Shown here one piece after another: positions 1 through 13,709 of a stretch of 64,000 nt of DNA; within the stretch, counting starts at the first letter, position 1, and each line of letters begins with the position of its first letter. The position numbers and the translations under genes were made by a program. The stretch spans positions 248,001 through 312,000 of the forward strand of contig CAJNYU010000505.1 in assembly GCA_905331475.1 (NCBI GenBank). The letters are read 5' to 3'. The notes beneath the pieces are model-generated. The model saw only the letters and a list, made by a program, of their open reading frames with translations. It had not been told where the DNA came from and did not search any database. Source of the stretch: Rotaria socialis. Taxonomy: Eukaryota; Rotifera; Eurotatoria; Philodinida; Philodinidae.

Positions 1-3000
1 AGTAACCAAAGCATGTTTCTATATAGAAATTAAAATAACCAAAGAAATGAAAACAGTAAAAAGAGATATTTTCTTACTGGATTAATTGTTTTTCCCCACT
101 TATTTAGTGCCGTTAATGCTGTGTTTTCTTTTTTATAATCATCGGGCGATTCATGATGAGCTTTTCGATGAATTGTGTCTCCAGCAGTTGTTGCGTACTT
201 TATAAATTCAATGTATTCAGGATCACATTCAAAAACTTCATCACCAATTTTTAATGACTGAAAATCTGGCGCGTATACAGGTGAGTCGATATCTACGGTT
301 CGACATAACTCTTCTAAAATTTGTGTTGGTTTTTTTGTATCACGCCATACATTATAACCCACACTAAATATTAAAAAAAGATCAAAAACTTATCATATAA
401 ATTTCAATTGTTCAATTAACCTGTCATATCGTTTTGGTAAACCACAAGTTGCTCGATGGCATGAAAACCAACGATTTTCAATATCAATTTTTGTTTCAGC
501 AATCAAATCATTAGAACTTGTCATATCCCAATCCCATAGTTGTATACGTATTAAATTTTGAAATGGTAATTGAACATCAAACTCAAATGATCTATTTCAA
601 ATATAAATTAAAAAGAATTAACTCAAACCGTTCTGTTTTTCTTTATTTTATTCAATACTTACTTGCCGAATACTGGCTCTAATGTATTTTGTAGTTTTCC
701 TTCCGTGTCATCAATTATAGTAGTATTGTTTAATGCAATTTTTATAAATGGATCTGCTTTGCCTGACTGATCCCAGCCACGATATAACACAGCTTTTATC
801 AAATATAATCGACATTTTAGTGTTATGGGATTTTTATTATAATCAAATTGAAGCATTTGATCTTGTGTTTTAGCAAGTGCATCCATGCTTAATTGTCTTC
901 CTGTGCTCAATTGAGGATTTAAAATAGATGGACTAACTGACATTCGAGGAATATTTTTGATTTCATCAGTTGAAAGTTCTCGAACAGAAGTTTGTTCTTG
1001 AATTTGTCTAATACAGAATTTACCCTAAATAAAAATTAGTTTTATGAAGAAAAGCTGAACTTAAATGTTGAATTGAATGTAAAACTGAATATTTATAAAA
1101 ATGACTAGATGTAAAAAAATTAAATAATAAAAATATCTACTTATATTAATATTATAAATGAGATGTGCATTTCGTGATCACTGATATGTTTTACTAGTAA
1201 AATTTGTTAATCTTATTGAATGAAAACAATCATCAATGAGTTATTAATTATCATGAGGGAAGAATAATTATATAAAATAATGAAAGTTCAATTGAAACTA
1301 TAAATTGATCAATATTGATTTCAATATTGCGATCAAATAAACCATTAAAACAATTTTTATGATTCGAATCGAATTGTCAGAATAGATTCTTTCAAATGAG
1401 TGAATTTGTTTTAAGTGTTTCACAGATTCGAAGTACGTAGAATTGAATTTGCCAACGTTTACCTGTGACTACTAGAATAATTTCGATAGTTTTACAGTTA
1501 TATATATAATCTATTGTCGTAAGTATAAACTTAATTTCTTTATCTCTGTTATCAATTAACAAATTTTCTTTATAATTACAATGTATTCTATTGATAGAGT
1601 ATGTCTCTAGAAGTAATTTCTTTGACTATCGAAACTGATAATATCGGTTTATATTGATCACAAAACTCCAATTTATATTATACTACTGAAAAACAAAGAA
1701 TATTTTGTTTAACAACAACCTATTTCTGTCTAGTATACCTATATAGCAAAATTAAATGTAGCATTTATTATTTTTCATGACGAAGAAAAGCTTCAAAAAT
1801 GATTACTTATTTTTTTTGCTCATCATAATTTGAATGCTGTAACAAAGATCTTACATATTAAATATAATAGGACTGTCTAGAATATATCAATGAAATAAAT
1901 ATTCAACAAACATGTATGATCCGACAAGCATTATAAATACAATATTTTCTACAATACAAAGTAGTCATTTGAATGAATTGCTTTGACAAAGAATTTTTCT
2001 TCTTTCATAGTATATTTTCAAGAAAAATAAATATCATAGAATACTCACTTTGAATTTCGCATATATACGGTTTTCAGCGCCAACTTCATCGGATCGACTT
2101 GAACCTTTGCCTTTATATCTAAATAACCGAATTAACTGTCTAAGATAAAACTATTCACAAAAACAAAACCTTACAGAGGAAATGATTCAATACAATCAAT
2201 GAAACCTTCATAATCATAAACATTTTCTAATTCTGTTTCAATAATCTAATATCAATAAAAAAAATTCAAAGATCATTTAAAAAAAATCTATGATTCGTTT
2301 CTCTTACATCAAAGGTTTGAAATAATGTTAATTCTTTAAGACGATCAGTTTCAATAGCATCAAAAATTTCGTCAAAAATTGAATTAAACTAAAATATTGA
2401 ATCACAGAAAAATTGTTGCTAAAACAAGGATTTCAATTCTACTTTATTTGAATCTGTCAACTTTTCTATTTCCTGGACAGCCAACTCGCGTAATAATTTG
2501 TGAGCTCTGACAGGATTTCGAAGTAAGATTTTAAATTTACTCCATAAATTCGAACGATTTTTGGCAACAGTGGCTACAAAACAAAATCCCGTTCTCTACA
2601 AATGTAAGAAAGAAGTTTTCAACAAACTTGATTGCTCTTCAAAAAGATTAGCATAGGCATCGACGTTATCGAACACATTTTCATCGTTTTCTGAAGTGTC
2701 TTGCTGCATTAACTTCTATTAAATACAAAAAAAAGCAGAATCTCAATATCAAAGAAAACAAATAACTATTTAATTCCATACCAGTTTTGCTTTTGATGCA
2801 TAATATTTATGCCACCATCCAGCTGCTTTTTCCATATCATTTCGTTTTTTTCGCTCTAACGCCATCGATGATTCACTTATATGAGCTTCACTACTAGGTG
2901 GTTGTGCTGAATCCGATTCTTTTGAATCATCATTTTTGTTATTTGATTTTTCACCAGGTTCATCATTTGCCTTATTTTTATTTCAAGAGAATAGTTATCA

Positions 3001-6000
3001 ATATGAAAAGCAATTTTCTACAATAATAATTACTCCTTTTCCTTGCCTTGAAGAGTCTGCATTGGTGATAGCTATTTGATTACCACGAGCTGTTTCCCTT
3101 TCAAATTCAAGTAATTTTCTCTTTCCTAAATCATCATCTCCTGCAGCTTGGACAGCTAAAATGAGATTGATAATTGTAATATACATTTACAAATAAAAAT
3201 GTAAATAGACCTTCATACGCATCGATAACTGATCTCCGAACACGATTAAAATCGTACGAAATTCTTTTTGATAACTCATTCACAGCCGCAGCCATGTCTT
3301 GGTCAATTTTCAGTAAGGAATGAGCAGGTTTACGAACATATTTCTGTAAATTAGTTACAACTAGATTTCCGACTACTTCTTTCATTCCAAAAAGACGAGT
3401 TTGCACACAAAGAATACTTAAATGAGGCCAAAAATTGTCATCATCAGGTAAATTCTAAAAAAATAAAACAACGATTTTTCAAAATAGAGAATAATTAAGT
3501 TTGTCTTGTTGTTTTTCATACGACAAGAAGAACATATTTGTTTGCTTCTTTAGTTGTTGATTCAAAATTTGGATATTTTTGCACATTTTTTATAGATTTT
3601 GTTACGCGTGCACCAGCACATTCAATGGTCACTTCTGCTTGTTGAATAGGTTGAAGATTAATGGTACGAAACTCACGTAAACCCCAAAACATAATCTATT
3701 CAAGCAAAACTTGTTATTTTTTTCTTTCATCAAAAGTATTAAAAATTACCTCAATTTCATATGTTTTCAAATCGGGTATCAGTAAAATTGGAATTTGATA
3801 AATTTTATTTTTTACCTGCGAAGTAACGAAATTCAACAGCGGATAACCTTCTGTTGTTATTTCAATTTCTTCAAGTTTACATGTTGTATCAGCTTGTCTT
3901 GTATGCTATTAGAAAAGTGAAAAAGAATCCAAAATATTTCAATGAAACTTCCTTGTAATTTAATTTACCGGATTAACTTGAACAAGTTCAAACACAGCTA
4001 GAAGTTCTCCAGCTTGCTCATCACCGATTTTAAACGGATACCATTTAAATAAAGATTGCTGCGCCCCAGCTTTTTCGTCAAATAAATCAAGTTTAGCTGT
4101 TGTAGAAAAACGTCCAATTAATTCTGGACCATTACCACCCTAAAATAATTTAATAACGATTTGAATACTAATCATTCCTGTCTATTTATAAATATTAAAG
4201 TGCTCTCGTTTTTCAATCGTTCACATCCAATACTTTACAGCGAATTTAATCAAATATTCTTTGTATTATAAGATCGATCAATATTCTGTTCGTTTCATTG
4301 GAAAAGAAATACAAAACTAAGTTTATCAAAATGGATACGAATAATAAAACAGTATATATATATATATATATATATATATCATGATGATATATAATCCTAA
4401 ATAAAATGCTTGTATTTCTCTGAGAATATAATTATTCTCAATGTGCGATTGAAGTTCTCATATCATAGTCTCAAGTCAAATTCAAAACATCGAAATAACT
4501 CCTTAACATATTGATTGTTTTTATCTGAACGTATCCGACTGTTTGCTTTTTCAATATTATCACAAAACAAAAAGTTAACCGAAACAGGTAGTTACATCAG
4601 TGACTTTGAGATTTTTCCTGTTAGATTCTTTGCCTTGACGTATGCTCCATTTATTCAGACTAGAAGTATTGAGCTTTTATTTTTTCGTGCCTCAATATTT
4701 GATTTTCTATATGAAATTAACTAGAAAACAATGGAGGGTACTACAGAATAGATATTACGTCCTATGCTTCTTAAAATTCTACAACTTAATGCAATAATCT
4801 AAAATGATCTTCATATGATTTTGTTTAGTAGTTCCATTGTTAACCGATACTAAAAAAGTATATAAGTTGGTGTCAAATTAGTAGATGATTCAGAATTTCA
4901 GTATTTATTTTAATATCTAATATATCTGATTGAAGTTGAAACTATAAAAAAAAATCTTGGACATAGTTAGTATCCCATTGTTGCCTTTTTAAGAAATATA
5001 AGCTCATCAATACTATATCAAGTTAAATTATGAACTTCCTTATCAGTATCTTAATAAATTTCACTACTTTTTCTTCAATAAATTCTAGTAACTATTAATG
5101 ACAGCAGTGGTCATATTTATATCACATTTTTTTCTTACAGGAAAATCATTCATCTATTTATATTGCAATTATCATACTAAATATATTTAGCAATTTTATA
5201 ATCTATACAAGTAATGAACTGAAAAAATACTTTTAGCATAAGATCTTAATGATTAATAAATGAAAGTAAAGAAATCAATTTGAAAAATACTCAAGCATAT
5301 TGTCAATAGTCTTGATAGATTTTTTTCTAGTTTTCAAGATATCTGCGTACTTCATCATAATCGTAACATTCAACAACAACATTTCCAACTATTTCCTCAG
5401 CTGTTTCTCGAGTTCCAACATGTATCAAGTTTTGGAAGGCCAATGTTATATTCCACTGTGGACACAATGATTGCTTTAGAACCTATGTAAAGAAAAAATT
5501 TACAAAACAGAAACTAATAATATATCACATAAAACTTGTATCACTCACTGGCGTTGTTTGTGTTTCATTGCCAACGGTAATACTTAAAAACGGATCAGAC
5601 AAGCCTGTTGCATCAGCAGCAAGTAATGCTCTTGCTTTATAACAATGACATCGTAATTCAAAAAATGTTCGTCCTAAAATATAGTAATTTCTTATGTTAT
5701 TTTATTCAACGTTCTATTTATTTTAAACCATTATATCTTATATTTTTCAGATTAGGTTGCAATGGTAAAGGTGGCATATCGAAACCGGCTGGCATTTGTT
5801 TAAATATATATCGTTCATATTCTTCAATGCCGAGCCAAAGATAAATTTGTACTTTCGCATTTGTTGATGATTTCAATGGTTGATTTGTTGAGCGTGGTGT
5901 CTGAAAAGAAATTAATACTCAGTTCTTTTTCAAAAAGTAAAAAGTAAGAATGCTAGCAAACTTTGAGAAAAATCGTTTGCACACGACCATTGTATAATCC

Positions 6001-9000
6001 TTTTTCACCCTGACATAAATTAAAAAAAAGGTCTTCAGGTGAAAGACGTGCATATGCTACTCGTTTCGAATCAGATATCATCCATAAAAATACATCAGGT
6101 AAAGCTGGTTGTGCCTTTCAAAAGAGAAAACAAAATGGAATTGATTTTTGTTGATAAATTATATTTACATCAACAGCCATTCTTTCAAATACACGAGCAA
6201 TTTTATTTAACTCTTTGATAGTTTCATATCGATTCGGTCCAGCAAAATCAGCTCCTTTGGAAATCCAGGATTTAATTGATTCTAGATAGTGAAGAAGTTT
6301 TTTACGCCGGTTAATGTCTAGATTGTTCAATTTAGCAGTTGTAGAAGTACAGTTTAATAGTTCCGATAAAGTAGCATGAACTACAGGTATAGTGCCCAAT
6401 GCTTGAGGATTGCCGCTTGATTCACCACATCCACATGGCGATGCATGAACATATTGTTCGATTTTTCGATATTCTTCCTTGAGAGTTTCATGTGAAACTT
6501 TCGAATTCATTTTCAATTCCAAATCACGAATTCGTTCGGACTAAAATTTAAAAAACGACATTTTTTTTAAAATTATCTTCTTGAAAATAAATACCAAATG
6601 TTGCGATATACGTTTTAGACGATTTGATAATGCTATACGATAGATATAATCATGAAATGTATATTTTGTAAATAGTATCGGCTTTTGTAAATCAATTGGT
6701 AAACGAAAATGATCTTTATTATTATCAAGTGGAATGCGTGGATATACCCGTGTCAACGATGAAACAGGCTTATGAAAAGCAGCAGCTAATTCATTCGGAT
6801 TTAAATATCCACTTGAACCAATACTTAATTCAAAGCAAATTGATGAATTGCCGAATGCTTTATCAATCATGGTGACATCATAAATACAACCGAAGAGAAT
6901 AAATGTACGTTTCATTGGAAATATATGCTATGAAAAGAAAAAGATCTTATTGAAATCATATCAAACTGAGCAAATAAGAAAACATTTCAAGAATATTTAC
7001 TGCTTCAGGAAATTGTATACCAGTTTCTTTTTGTACACTCATGTTTGCAGTATTTTCCGAATTTACAGGATGACAATCAATAGACATGAGTATTCGTCCT
7101 TTATAACAAATAGATTCACCCACTCCTTCGCTCAGACCATCCTGTTCTTTACTTATTGTGTATTCTCTTAGACTTCCATATAAAAACATCCATGTTGGGC
7201 CTAATGTTGGTAAGAAGCCAATGGATGGATTACTTTCACTTATTAAAAACAGATCGATAAAAAATGATGAAATTATACGATCTCGTTGCATAGCTGCACT
7301 ATCTTTAAGAGTTACTTTCATTGTTCTTATGAGCGGTGGAAAACATCCAATAAGATAAAGTGCTTCACCCCAGACCGGTGTTGTACCATTACGAGTATCT
7401 GTTGTTGCTTTCATTGTATTATATGAAACTTCAACATAAGAATCAACAGGTTCCCAAGTATTTGATGAAAAAATCTTTTTGGAAACAGTTGCTAAAAAAT
7501 CAGTCATCATTTCAGGTAATTCACTGGCACTAAAAAAAGTGACTTTTAATTGTACAGGCAATAGAATACGAGGCATAGCTGCAGGAATTAAAGTTTTTCT
7601 AAATAAAATTTCTTAATAAAAAAAACAAAATAATAAAAACCAAATAAATATTTACGCTGGATCAAATTCATCATCTTCTTGTCCTCCTTCAGTGAGCACA
7701 TTCTTTTAAGTAAATAGGAAACAGATTAAAAAAAATAGAATATTATGAGATAGAATAATAATCTATTTACTTGGGTTGGTACACCATGTTGTGTAACAGA
7801 TATTGAAACAAGTAAATGACCACATTGTGCTCCAATATTTTCTGGATTAACTAATTGAGCCCATTTTCGTTCAAATGAATGTTCTTTTTCATTGTAAACT
7901 GTTGCTACATCTAACCGAAAAATCGCTATTGGCGTTGTATCTTTAATTTTACTAACTATTCTAACGTCATCATGAACCTTAAAGGATAATAATAATAATA
8001 ATAATAATAGGATAAAAGCGTGCATCATCAGAAAATGGAAAAGTTTACTTTGATAAAAATAACTTTTTCCATGAATTTTGTAGCTGGTAATGTAAAATCG
8101 AATGAAAAGAACTAAGAAATAAATAAATTGATTGTATAATTGAGTTTTTTTATTTCTTTTTTTTTCATAAATATCTTACTTCACCAAAATACGGTGAATT
8201 AGAAGATTTTTGTACAGTTGTTTGTTGTTTTTGATCATCAATCTGAACAATAATATATGGATTAATATTGAGTCCTGGAAGATCTCGTGCGTGTATAATA
8301 TGAACTATAACTTGCCATTCGTTCATTTCATATGGATCACCAATAAATCGACCCAAACTATATTTTAATTAAATTTCGAAAACTATTTTATGAGAAGAAA
8401 AACAACATTGATTGTTTACCTCTTTTCTAGTAGTTCTATATTATTGAGTTGCATTTTTTTCTGAGCATTTTCATCTAAAGATTGACCATTTTTGTTAGTA
8501 GTTGCATTTTCATCAAAGTCTGAATCACTATATGAATCAGTATCAGCATCATCTGTACGACCAATAAGTTTTGAACGAATTCTTTTACTAAAATAGAAAC
8601 CAAGAAAACTATTGATTGACGAATATTAATTTAAATAATTACAATCGACTATCATGTTTCGAATGTATATGTCTATATCGATGACCACCATGTCGTCCTT
8701 CATCATCGAACATACTTTTCCAATCGACTAACGCGCTGTTTTCTCCCTGACCTAATGCAGCCATTTGTTCATCAATATCTGGTGGTGTATAATAAAGTTT
8801 AAGCTGTACACTACATTCAGTTAAACGGTTATTTGGATCGGATAAAAGTTCTTCCTGTAAATCAATATATTTGGATTCGATTAAACCTTCGAGTACTATT
8901 TCAACAACTCCGATAAGCTTTTTTCGCTTTTTCTTCGAATTAAATGTATAAAACTTGATAAGTAATTTATCATCGGGGACTAGCATTGTTGCTAAATTAA

Positions 9001-9423
9001 AATTAAATTTCTTTGGTGTGTTTCCACGTCCAATAAAATTGGCTGTACGATTACGAATACGTATATTGTTCGACCAAAGATGGATACCTTAAAAGAAAAT
9101 TAGAATTATAATCAAATCATTTGTAAATTTATTTTGATATATCATATTTTGCTCTCCCTTTACTTTATTTTGATTTTTTTTGTGTGTTTAAATTCTATGC
9201 AAGGGTTTTCCCCCTATAGAATGTCTTTCTCTATAGTAATATTTGATTAATAGATACCTCGAAATTTGACTTTAGCACAAAGTAACGGTATATCTTCTTC
9301 AGGAGCAAATTTTACTGTTGCCATATCAGATGTTGCTTGATCATCGTCTTCATCAATATTATCCATCTTAGCAGTGGGATCATCAATATTAGAAACTTTA
9401 AATAGAAATATTGTCAAGGCCAT
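1..9423 (-). CDS. OTOF-like: otoferlin-like ferlin, 3' part missing at window edge
   Basis: Multi-C2 membrane protein of the ferlin family; otoferlin acts as a Ca2+ sensor in vesicle fusion. 28 exons (about 1,825 residues) are visible: 9423-9258, 9087-8643, 8587-8420, 8357-8180, 8111-8049, 7977-7771, 7702-7656, 7598-7001, 6927-6595, 6540-6169, 6114-5962, 5900-5729, 5673-5549, 5482-5351, 4139-3969, 3905-3750, 3695-3522, 3454-3211, 3155-3034, 2970-2782, 2715-2628, 2573-2443, 2388-2308, 2245-2176, 2118-2049, 1024-663, 591-421, 363-78. The start is MALTIFL, as in otoferlin. Order: C2A (exons 1-2), C2B (4-6), C2C (8), the FerB stretch with KRVAYAR (8-11), C2D with LSDPF and YDYDE (13-15), an ECAGARV stretch matching otoferlin (17), WWHKYYAS (20), then a C2 with GKADPF and WDWDM (26-27) and GYNVWRD (28). 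These motifs match otoferlin better than dysferlin. The last C2 and the C-terminal membrane anchor must lie left of base 1. Two introns are long (1025-2048 and 4140-5350). The least certain junction is exon 21/22. Confidence 0.93.
4353..4379. repeat. (TA)n microsatellite in an otoferlin intron
   Basis: An uninterrupted TA dinucleotide run inside the 1.2-kb intron between otoferlin exons 14 and 15. Similar short TA runs lie at about 29356-29374, 44001-44020 and 48708-48727, all in UNC13 introns. Confidence 0.9.
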
Positions 9424-11377
9424 TTTGTTCTTTGTATAAATATCTAAAGAATGATATATTTGATTTATAAATTAATTAAAATTACAACATGCCAGTAATT
9501 AATATAAAAGGCAAAACTAATATTCAGATATGTTAGATTCATAGAAAGGTATATATGTCGCTGATTGTTATACATAAACTGAGAAAAGCGTGTAAAGACT
9601 GATTGATCGAAAAATAGGTATGAGTGGGACAAGTAGCTATGTAGAAGATTTTTTCGTTCTCTCTGTTCTACTGATTGTATCGTTTTGCTTTCATGAAAAT
9701 GTTACATTTTTTGCGTCGATACAATCTTCTAAACATATGAAAACATGATTTATTTATCAATGACTTATTATGATAATAAGATTATCGGACAAAAATTCTT
9801 AAACACAAAACGCTTAACGTTTTCGGGAAAAGTCTTGTCATATTACAGATATTAAATGTACTAAATTACGGTAAATCATGCGAGAAATATGTTAATTTGC
9901 GGAAAATTTAAAAAGACATACGTTAGTAAAAAAACTACAAATGAATCTATATTATTTTATACAATCATGCATCTGTTTGACTCATTTTCCCATTCAGTTG
10001 CACATGAATGATTACGAGCAAACGAATTTGAAAGAAAAAAATATATAAATAATATATTAAGCGCCTTTGTTTGATCCTTCATGATTGGTTTGTTTGCTTT
10101 TTTTTATTAGAAGTCATGCGTGAACCAGTAGAAATCAAAAAATTTATGATATGTTTAAATCATCGGTGATCAAGAAAAAAGTACATGTAGCTACTGTATC
10201 TAGTGCATCTACTTTTGTAATTACAGATATGAAAGATCATCTATCCATTAAAGTATCGATCAATCAACAAAAGAAAAATAATTAAATTAGATCGAAAAAA
10301 AAGACTTAATCTAAATCATTTAAAATATAAGCGTACAGTCCAAATGACGAAATAGTATCATAAATGCCAAAAATACATTTGAATTCGTAGAGCACAATGT
10401 ATATTTAAGACTTGCAATGAGAGCTATTAAGAGATTTTTTTTCTTATTCAACAATTTGTTCCCTAATAGATGTCAATGAAAGATTGAGGATAAACAATAA
10501 AACCTTATTAGAACTGCTTGTTTTACTTGAATAATACTGTCGTAGTTACGACGAACATACATGAAAATAATGGGGAAAAAAACACAGTGCAAACCAAAGA
10601 TCTCTATTGAGTTAGTGGCAAAAAGTCAAACTCATATTGATTGAAATCGAACATAACCGATGCATGTCTATCAATTTCGGCAGAGACTTGAATATATGAA
10701 TATATGACAAGGAACTACTGAGAAAATTCACATAGATAATAGAGTAAATCATCAGAGAAAATGATGAAAATAAACAATTACTAAGTTGCGCCATGCTATG
10801 AAAACTTTAATTCTAAACTAAATATAGAATATATGAATAGATGTTTTGAAAAGAAATATCTGATAAATGAGCAAAATTTTCATTTAACAGCATGTAATAA
10901 ATTGATAAAGAAGTCATCGATCGATCTGATTATAACAGGCAACTAAGACTTATTTTTGTTAAGAATAGAAAACTAAAACAATTTCGCAAACTTATCATCA
11001 TAAGATAGAAAAAAAAGTGGAATATTAATAGCTATACAAATCATAAGTAAAAAAATAAAATTTCTAAGATTATTTTCATATTAACAGAATGAAAATAAAG
11101 CTTCTATTTTTTGACATAAATAACAATCGATTGCTATGGATAATACTTCAATTATTATTCAGTATTCTACTTTACAGTTTTGAGACAACAAGTCGATTAA
11201 ATATTTAATTAAAGACGTTGAAATACTAATTTTCTTTTTTTCTCCATAAAAAAATAAGGAATAATCTGATTTCAAATTGTAGAATTAGTCATCCTTTTTT
11301 CTGATCATCAAGCTTGTTAGATGCTGAACTAACAGCGAGGTGATATGACCACAGAACGGAGAAAAATATAATCCTTT
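9424..11377. other. intergenic, upstream of otoferlin
   Basis: AT-rich spacer upstream of the otoferlin start. All frames are broken by stops and I see no family motif. The otoferlin promoter and 5' UTR should be in the right-hand vicinity of 9423, but no clear core element is visible. Confidence 0.5.
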
Positions 11378-11448
11378 CGTGTTCGTGGGATTCGAACCGC
11401 ACATCCTCTGCTATCCGGGCAGATGTACTACCGTTATACTAGAAAAGA
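11378..11448 (-). pseudogene. tRNA-like relic (tRNA pseudogene or SINE head)
   Basis: On the minus strand there are perfect Pol III box sequences: an A box TAGTATAACGG (plus 11431-11441) and a B box GGTTCGAATCC (plus 11388-11398), at tRNA spacing. The D stem (4 bp) and a 5-bp anticodon stem TCTGC/GCAGA form. The 7-base loop CCGGATA would place GGA as anticodon, but position 33 is C rather than T. Three T-stem pairs are mismatched and the acceptor halves do not pair. A serine tRNA should also have a long variable arm, which is absent. This reads as a decayed tRNA or the head of a tRNA-derived SINE, not a working tRNA. Confidence 0.55.
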
Positions 11449-13709
11449 CAACTTAATCTCCGTTTGGAATTGTAGGGGACCACTACAATGCTAACAAGGT
11501 TCAATTACATTTATACTACACTGGAAAATTGTACTGCATTGATAGTAGATCATCGTTTCATCTAGTATCTATAAAAATGAATAAAGTTCGACGAACATTT
11601 TATCTAGCAAGAAATTGAAAATCTAACTCTTAAAAAGAGTTTATATATTAAGAATATCTTGAATAATCAGAACTTTATCTAATTCTTTGTAAAATAATAT
11701 GTTCCTTATTTCAAAGTATTTGCTGTACAACGTTTAATTGATTTTAATTACTTTCTTTTTTAAATACTTCTGTTTTAGTTATGATTTCCATATTTGTCAA
11801 CACAGAAAAGCAAGAAAAATAGTGTAAATCTACAGACTTGTTAGTTACAGAATAGCAGCCAAACATAAATCCAATCAATCTATCAAATAGGAGTCTGCAA
11901 AATCGCTTCGTTTCTAAAATCCAGTACTTTTTTTAATACTATTGGCATGCTTTTACAAATAAATATAAAACTGGCATGAATGATTTTGATTCGTTAACAT
12001 TGCGAGCATTGTTTTATATGCATGTAGCAGAAAGAGAGATATACGACACCATGTTTTCCACGTTATAATCTTCTGAACACCAGCAGCTCTCAAATGCACC
12101 CAGAGTCGATACAAGTGCCCTTGAATCGATTTAGAACATTAAAATAGAAATAAAAAAGAGTGCAGCTAATATTTTTAGAAGAAGTTCTGGAACCATTTTT
12201 GGTAAGGTTGAGTTTGAAAGTGTATATTTATTTTTTATATCCGACAAATAACACCTATAAAATTCAAAAATTTCGATTCTTGGAAACAGACTCGTAATCA
12301 TGAAAGACTTTGAACAGAATATGAAATAGTAGATAGCAAATAAGACGTCTTAAATCAGATCAAAATAATATATATATTTATATATGAAAATATATTTTAT
12401 AGTATTTTTAAATACAAACTGGCTGGGATCAGCTTGGAAAACTTTCAATTCCGGCTCCAACATCGGGACTACTTTTCAGATCCCAAATATTAATAGAATA
12501 TCATCTTCAAATTAGGAAAAGTATTCAATGTGTAGGAATTCATTGTTAATTGTTCAAAACACTAACACGAGTGATATAGTATGCGCTGTACGTCACTAGA
12601 TATTGTTGATTGATATTCTTGTTATCTATTGTAATGAAGTTGATTGATCAGGATGAACTCCAAATCATATGGAGAAAACAAAGATAATACATTAAGTAAA
12701 CATATAATTGAAGAAGCCAAACAACGAATATGTCGTATCGAAGTTACACTGGTCGACGAAGATACTTTTGTAAATATCAATACTGAATAATCAAGTATAT
12801 GATGATGACATTCTTATAATTTACGATCAAAACTAATTTGCTCGATATTGAATTCATTTATTAATAAGAATATTTACAAATGTAAGAAAAATCTATAGTG
12901 AATACAGTTTTCTTGCACATTGATCTCTATTTGTGAATAAGAACTTAAAAGTGATGATCAACAAAAACAACTCGCCATTAGAAAAAGAATTTATTGTTTT
13001 CTCATATTATAAATTGAACGAATTAAAGCTAAAAGTCTTGCTCTCATTTACTTATATCTTAATTAATAAAACTAATACCATCTTAAATAGATAGATAAGA
13101 ACTAAAGATTGAAAAATATTTAAATTGGCAATTAGTAATTTATTTTAGTAGCTGTATAATAAGCATATAAACGTCAAGAAAAAAATACAGCATATTGTTT
13201 CAAATCTACTACCGTTGAAATTTTTTTATTGATCATCAGCTACTTTTGAAAAAGTCATTGCAACTTCGATACAACACATTCGCTACATATAGAACGATCA
13301 TTTTTTGTTCATTACAGTTTTTTATATTTAGTTTGTTTTTCTGTTCTGTTGCAACTATTCGAGTCAATCTCGTTTTTTTACTTTCACGTCTGAATCAGAA
13401 TATTGTTTTCAACATAGAGAGCAGTTGTCCCAATGATACTACATACTATGAATCATATACATACACTTTTCGTGTCTCTTTTTTTTTCGTTATCATTCTT
13501 TCATGTTCTGTTTTGTATTGGATGCTCGCTGTATGTTGTCTCTTGTCGCTTTTTCTTGTCTATAACTTTTTTCTTATATCCAATCATCAATACTTTTCTC
13601 ATAGCTTATTTATATGACGAACCTTTCATTCACTGGGCTTATTTTCATTTATTTATTATAGAATATAGTATTACTTCTTTGATAGAATAAGTACGAACAA
13701 ACTCGAAGG
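11449..13709. other. intergenic spacer
   Basis: AT-rich DNA between the tRNA relic and the YihY gene. Apart from the short ORF at 12653-12790 I see nothing supportable. The overlapping open frames at 13246-13690 are Phe/Ser/Leu-rich translations of pyrimidine-rich DNA, and probably belong to the 5' flank or UTR of the next gene. Confidence 0.5.
12653..12790 (+). CDS. short ORF of unknown function (45 codons)
   Basis: An ATG-initiated frame ending in TAA. Its composition is unusually normal for this spacer (charged residues, with KQRICRIEVTLVDED near the middle), unlike the Phe/Ile/Asn strings typical of random frames here. I recognise no family. It could be a micro-protein, one exon of an unseen gene, or chance; no flanking exon that would extend it was found. 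Confidence 0.2.
   Translation: MNSKSYGENKDNTLSKHIIEEAKQRICRIEVTLVDEDTFVNINTE

Noticed and set aside
4515-4724. 69-codon plus-strand frame in an otoferlin intron
   Set aside because: Phe-rich, no homology recognised, lies within an intron of the opposite-strand gene.
11378-11448. Functional tRNA-Ser(GGA)
   Set aside because: C at position 33, no long variable arm, mismatched T stem and unpaired acceptor ends.
13246-13690. Two overlapping open frames before the YihY gene
   Set aside because: Phe/Ser/Leu-rich translations of T-rich DNA without motifs; probably 5' flank.
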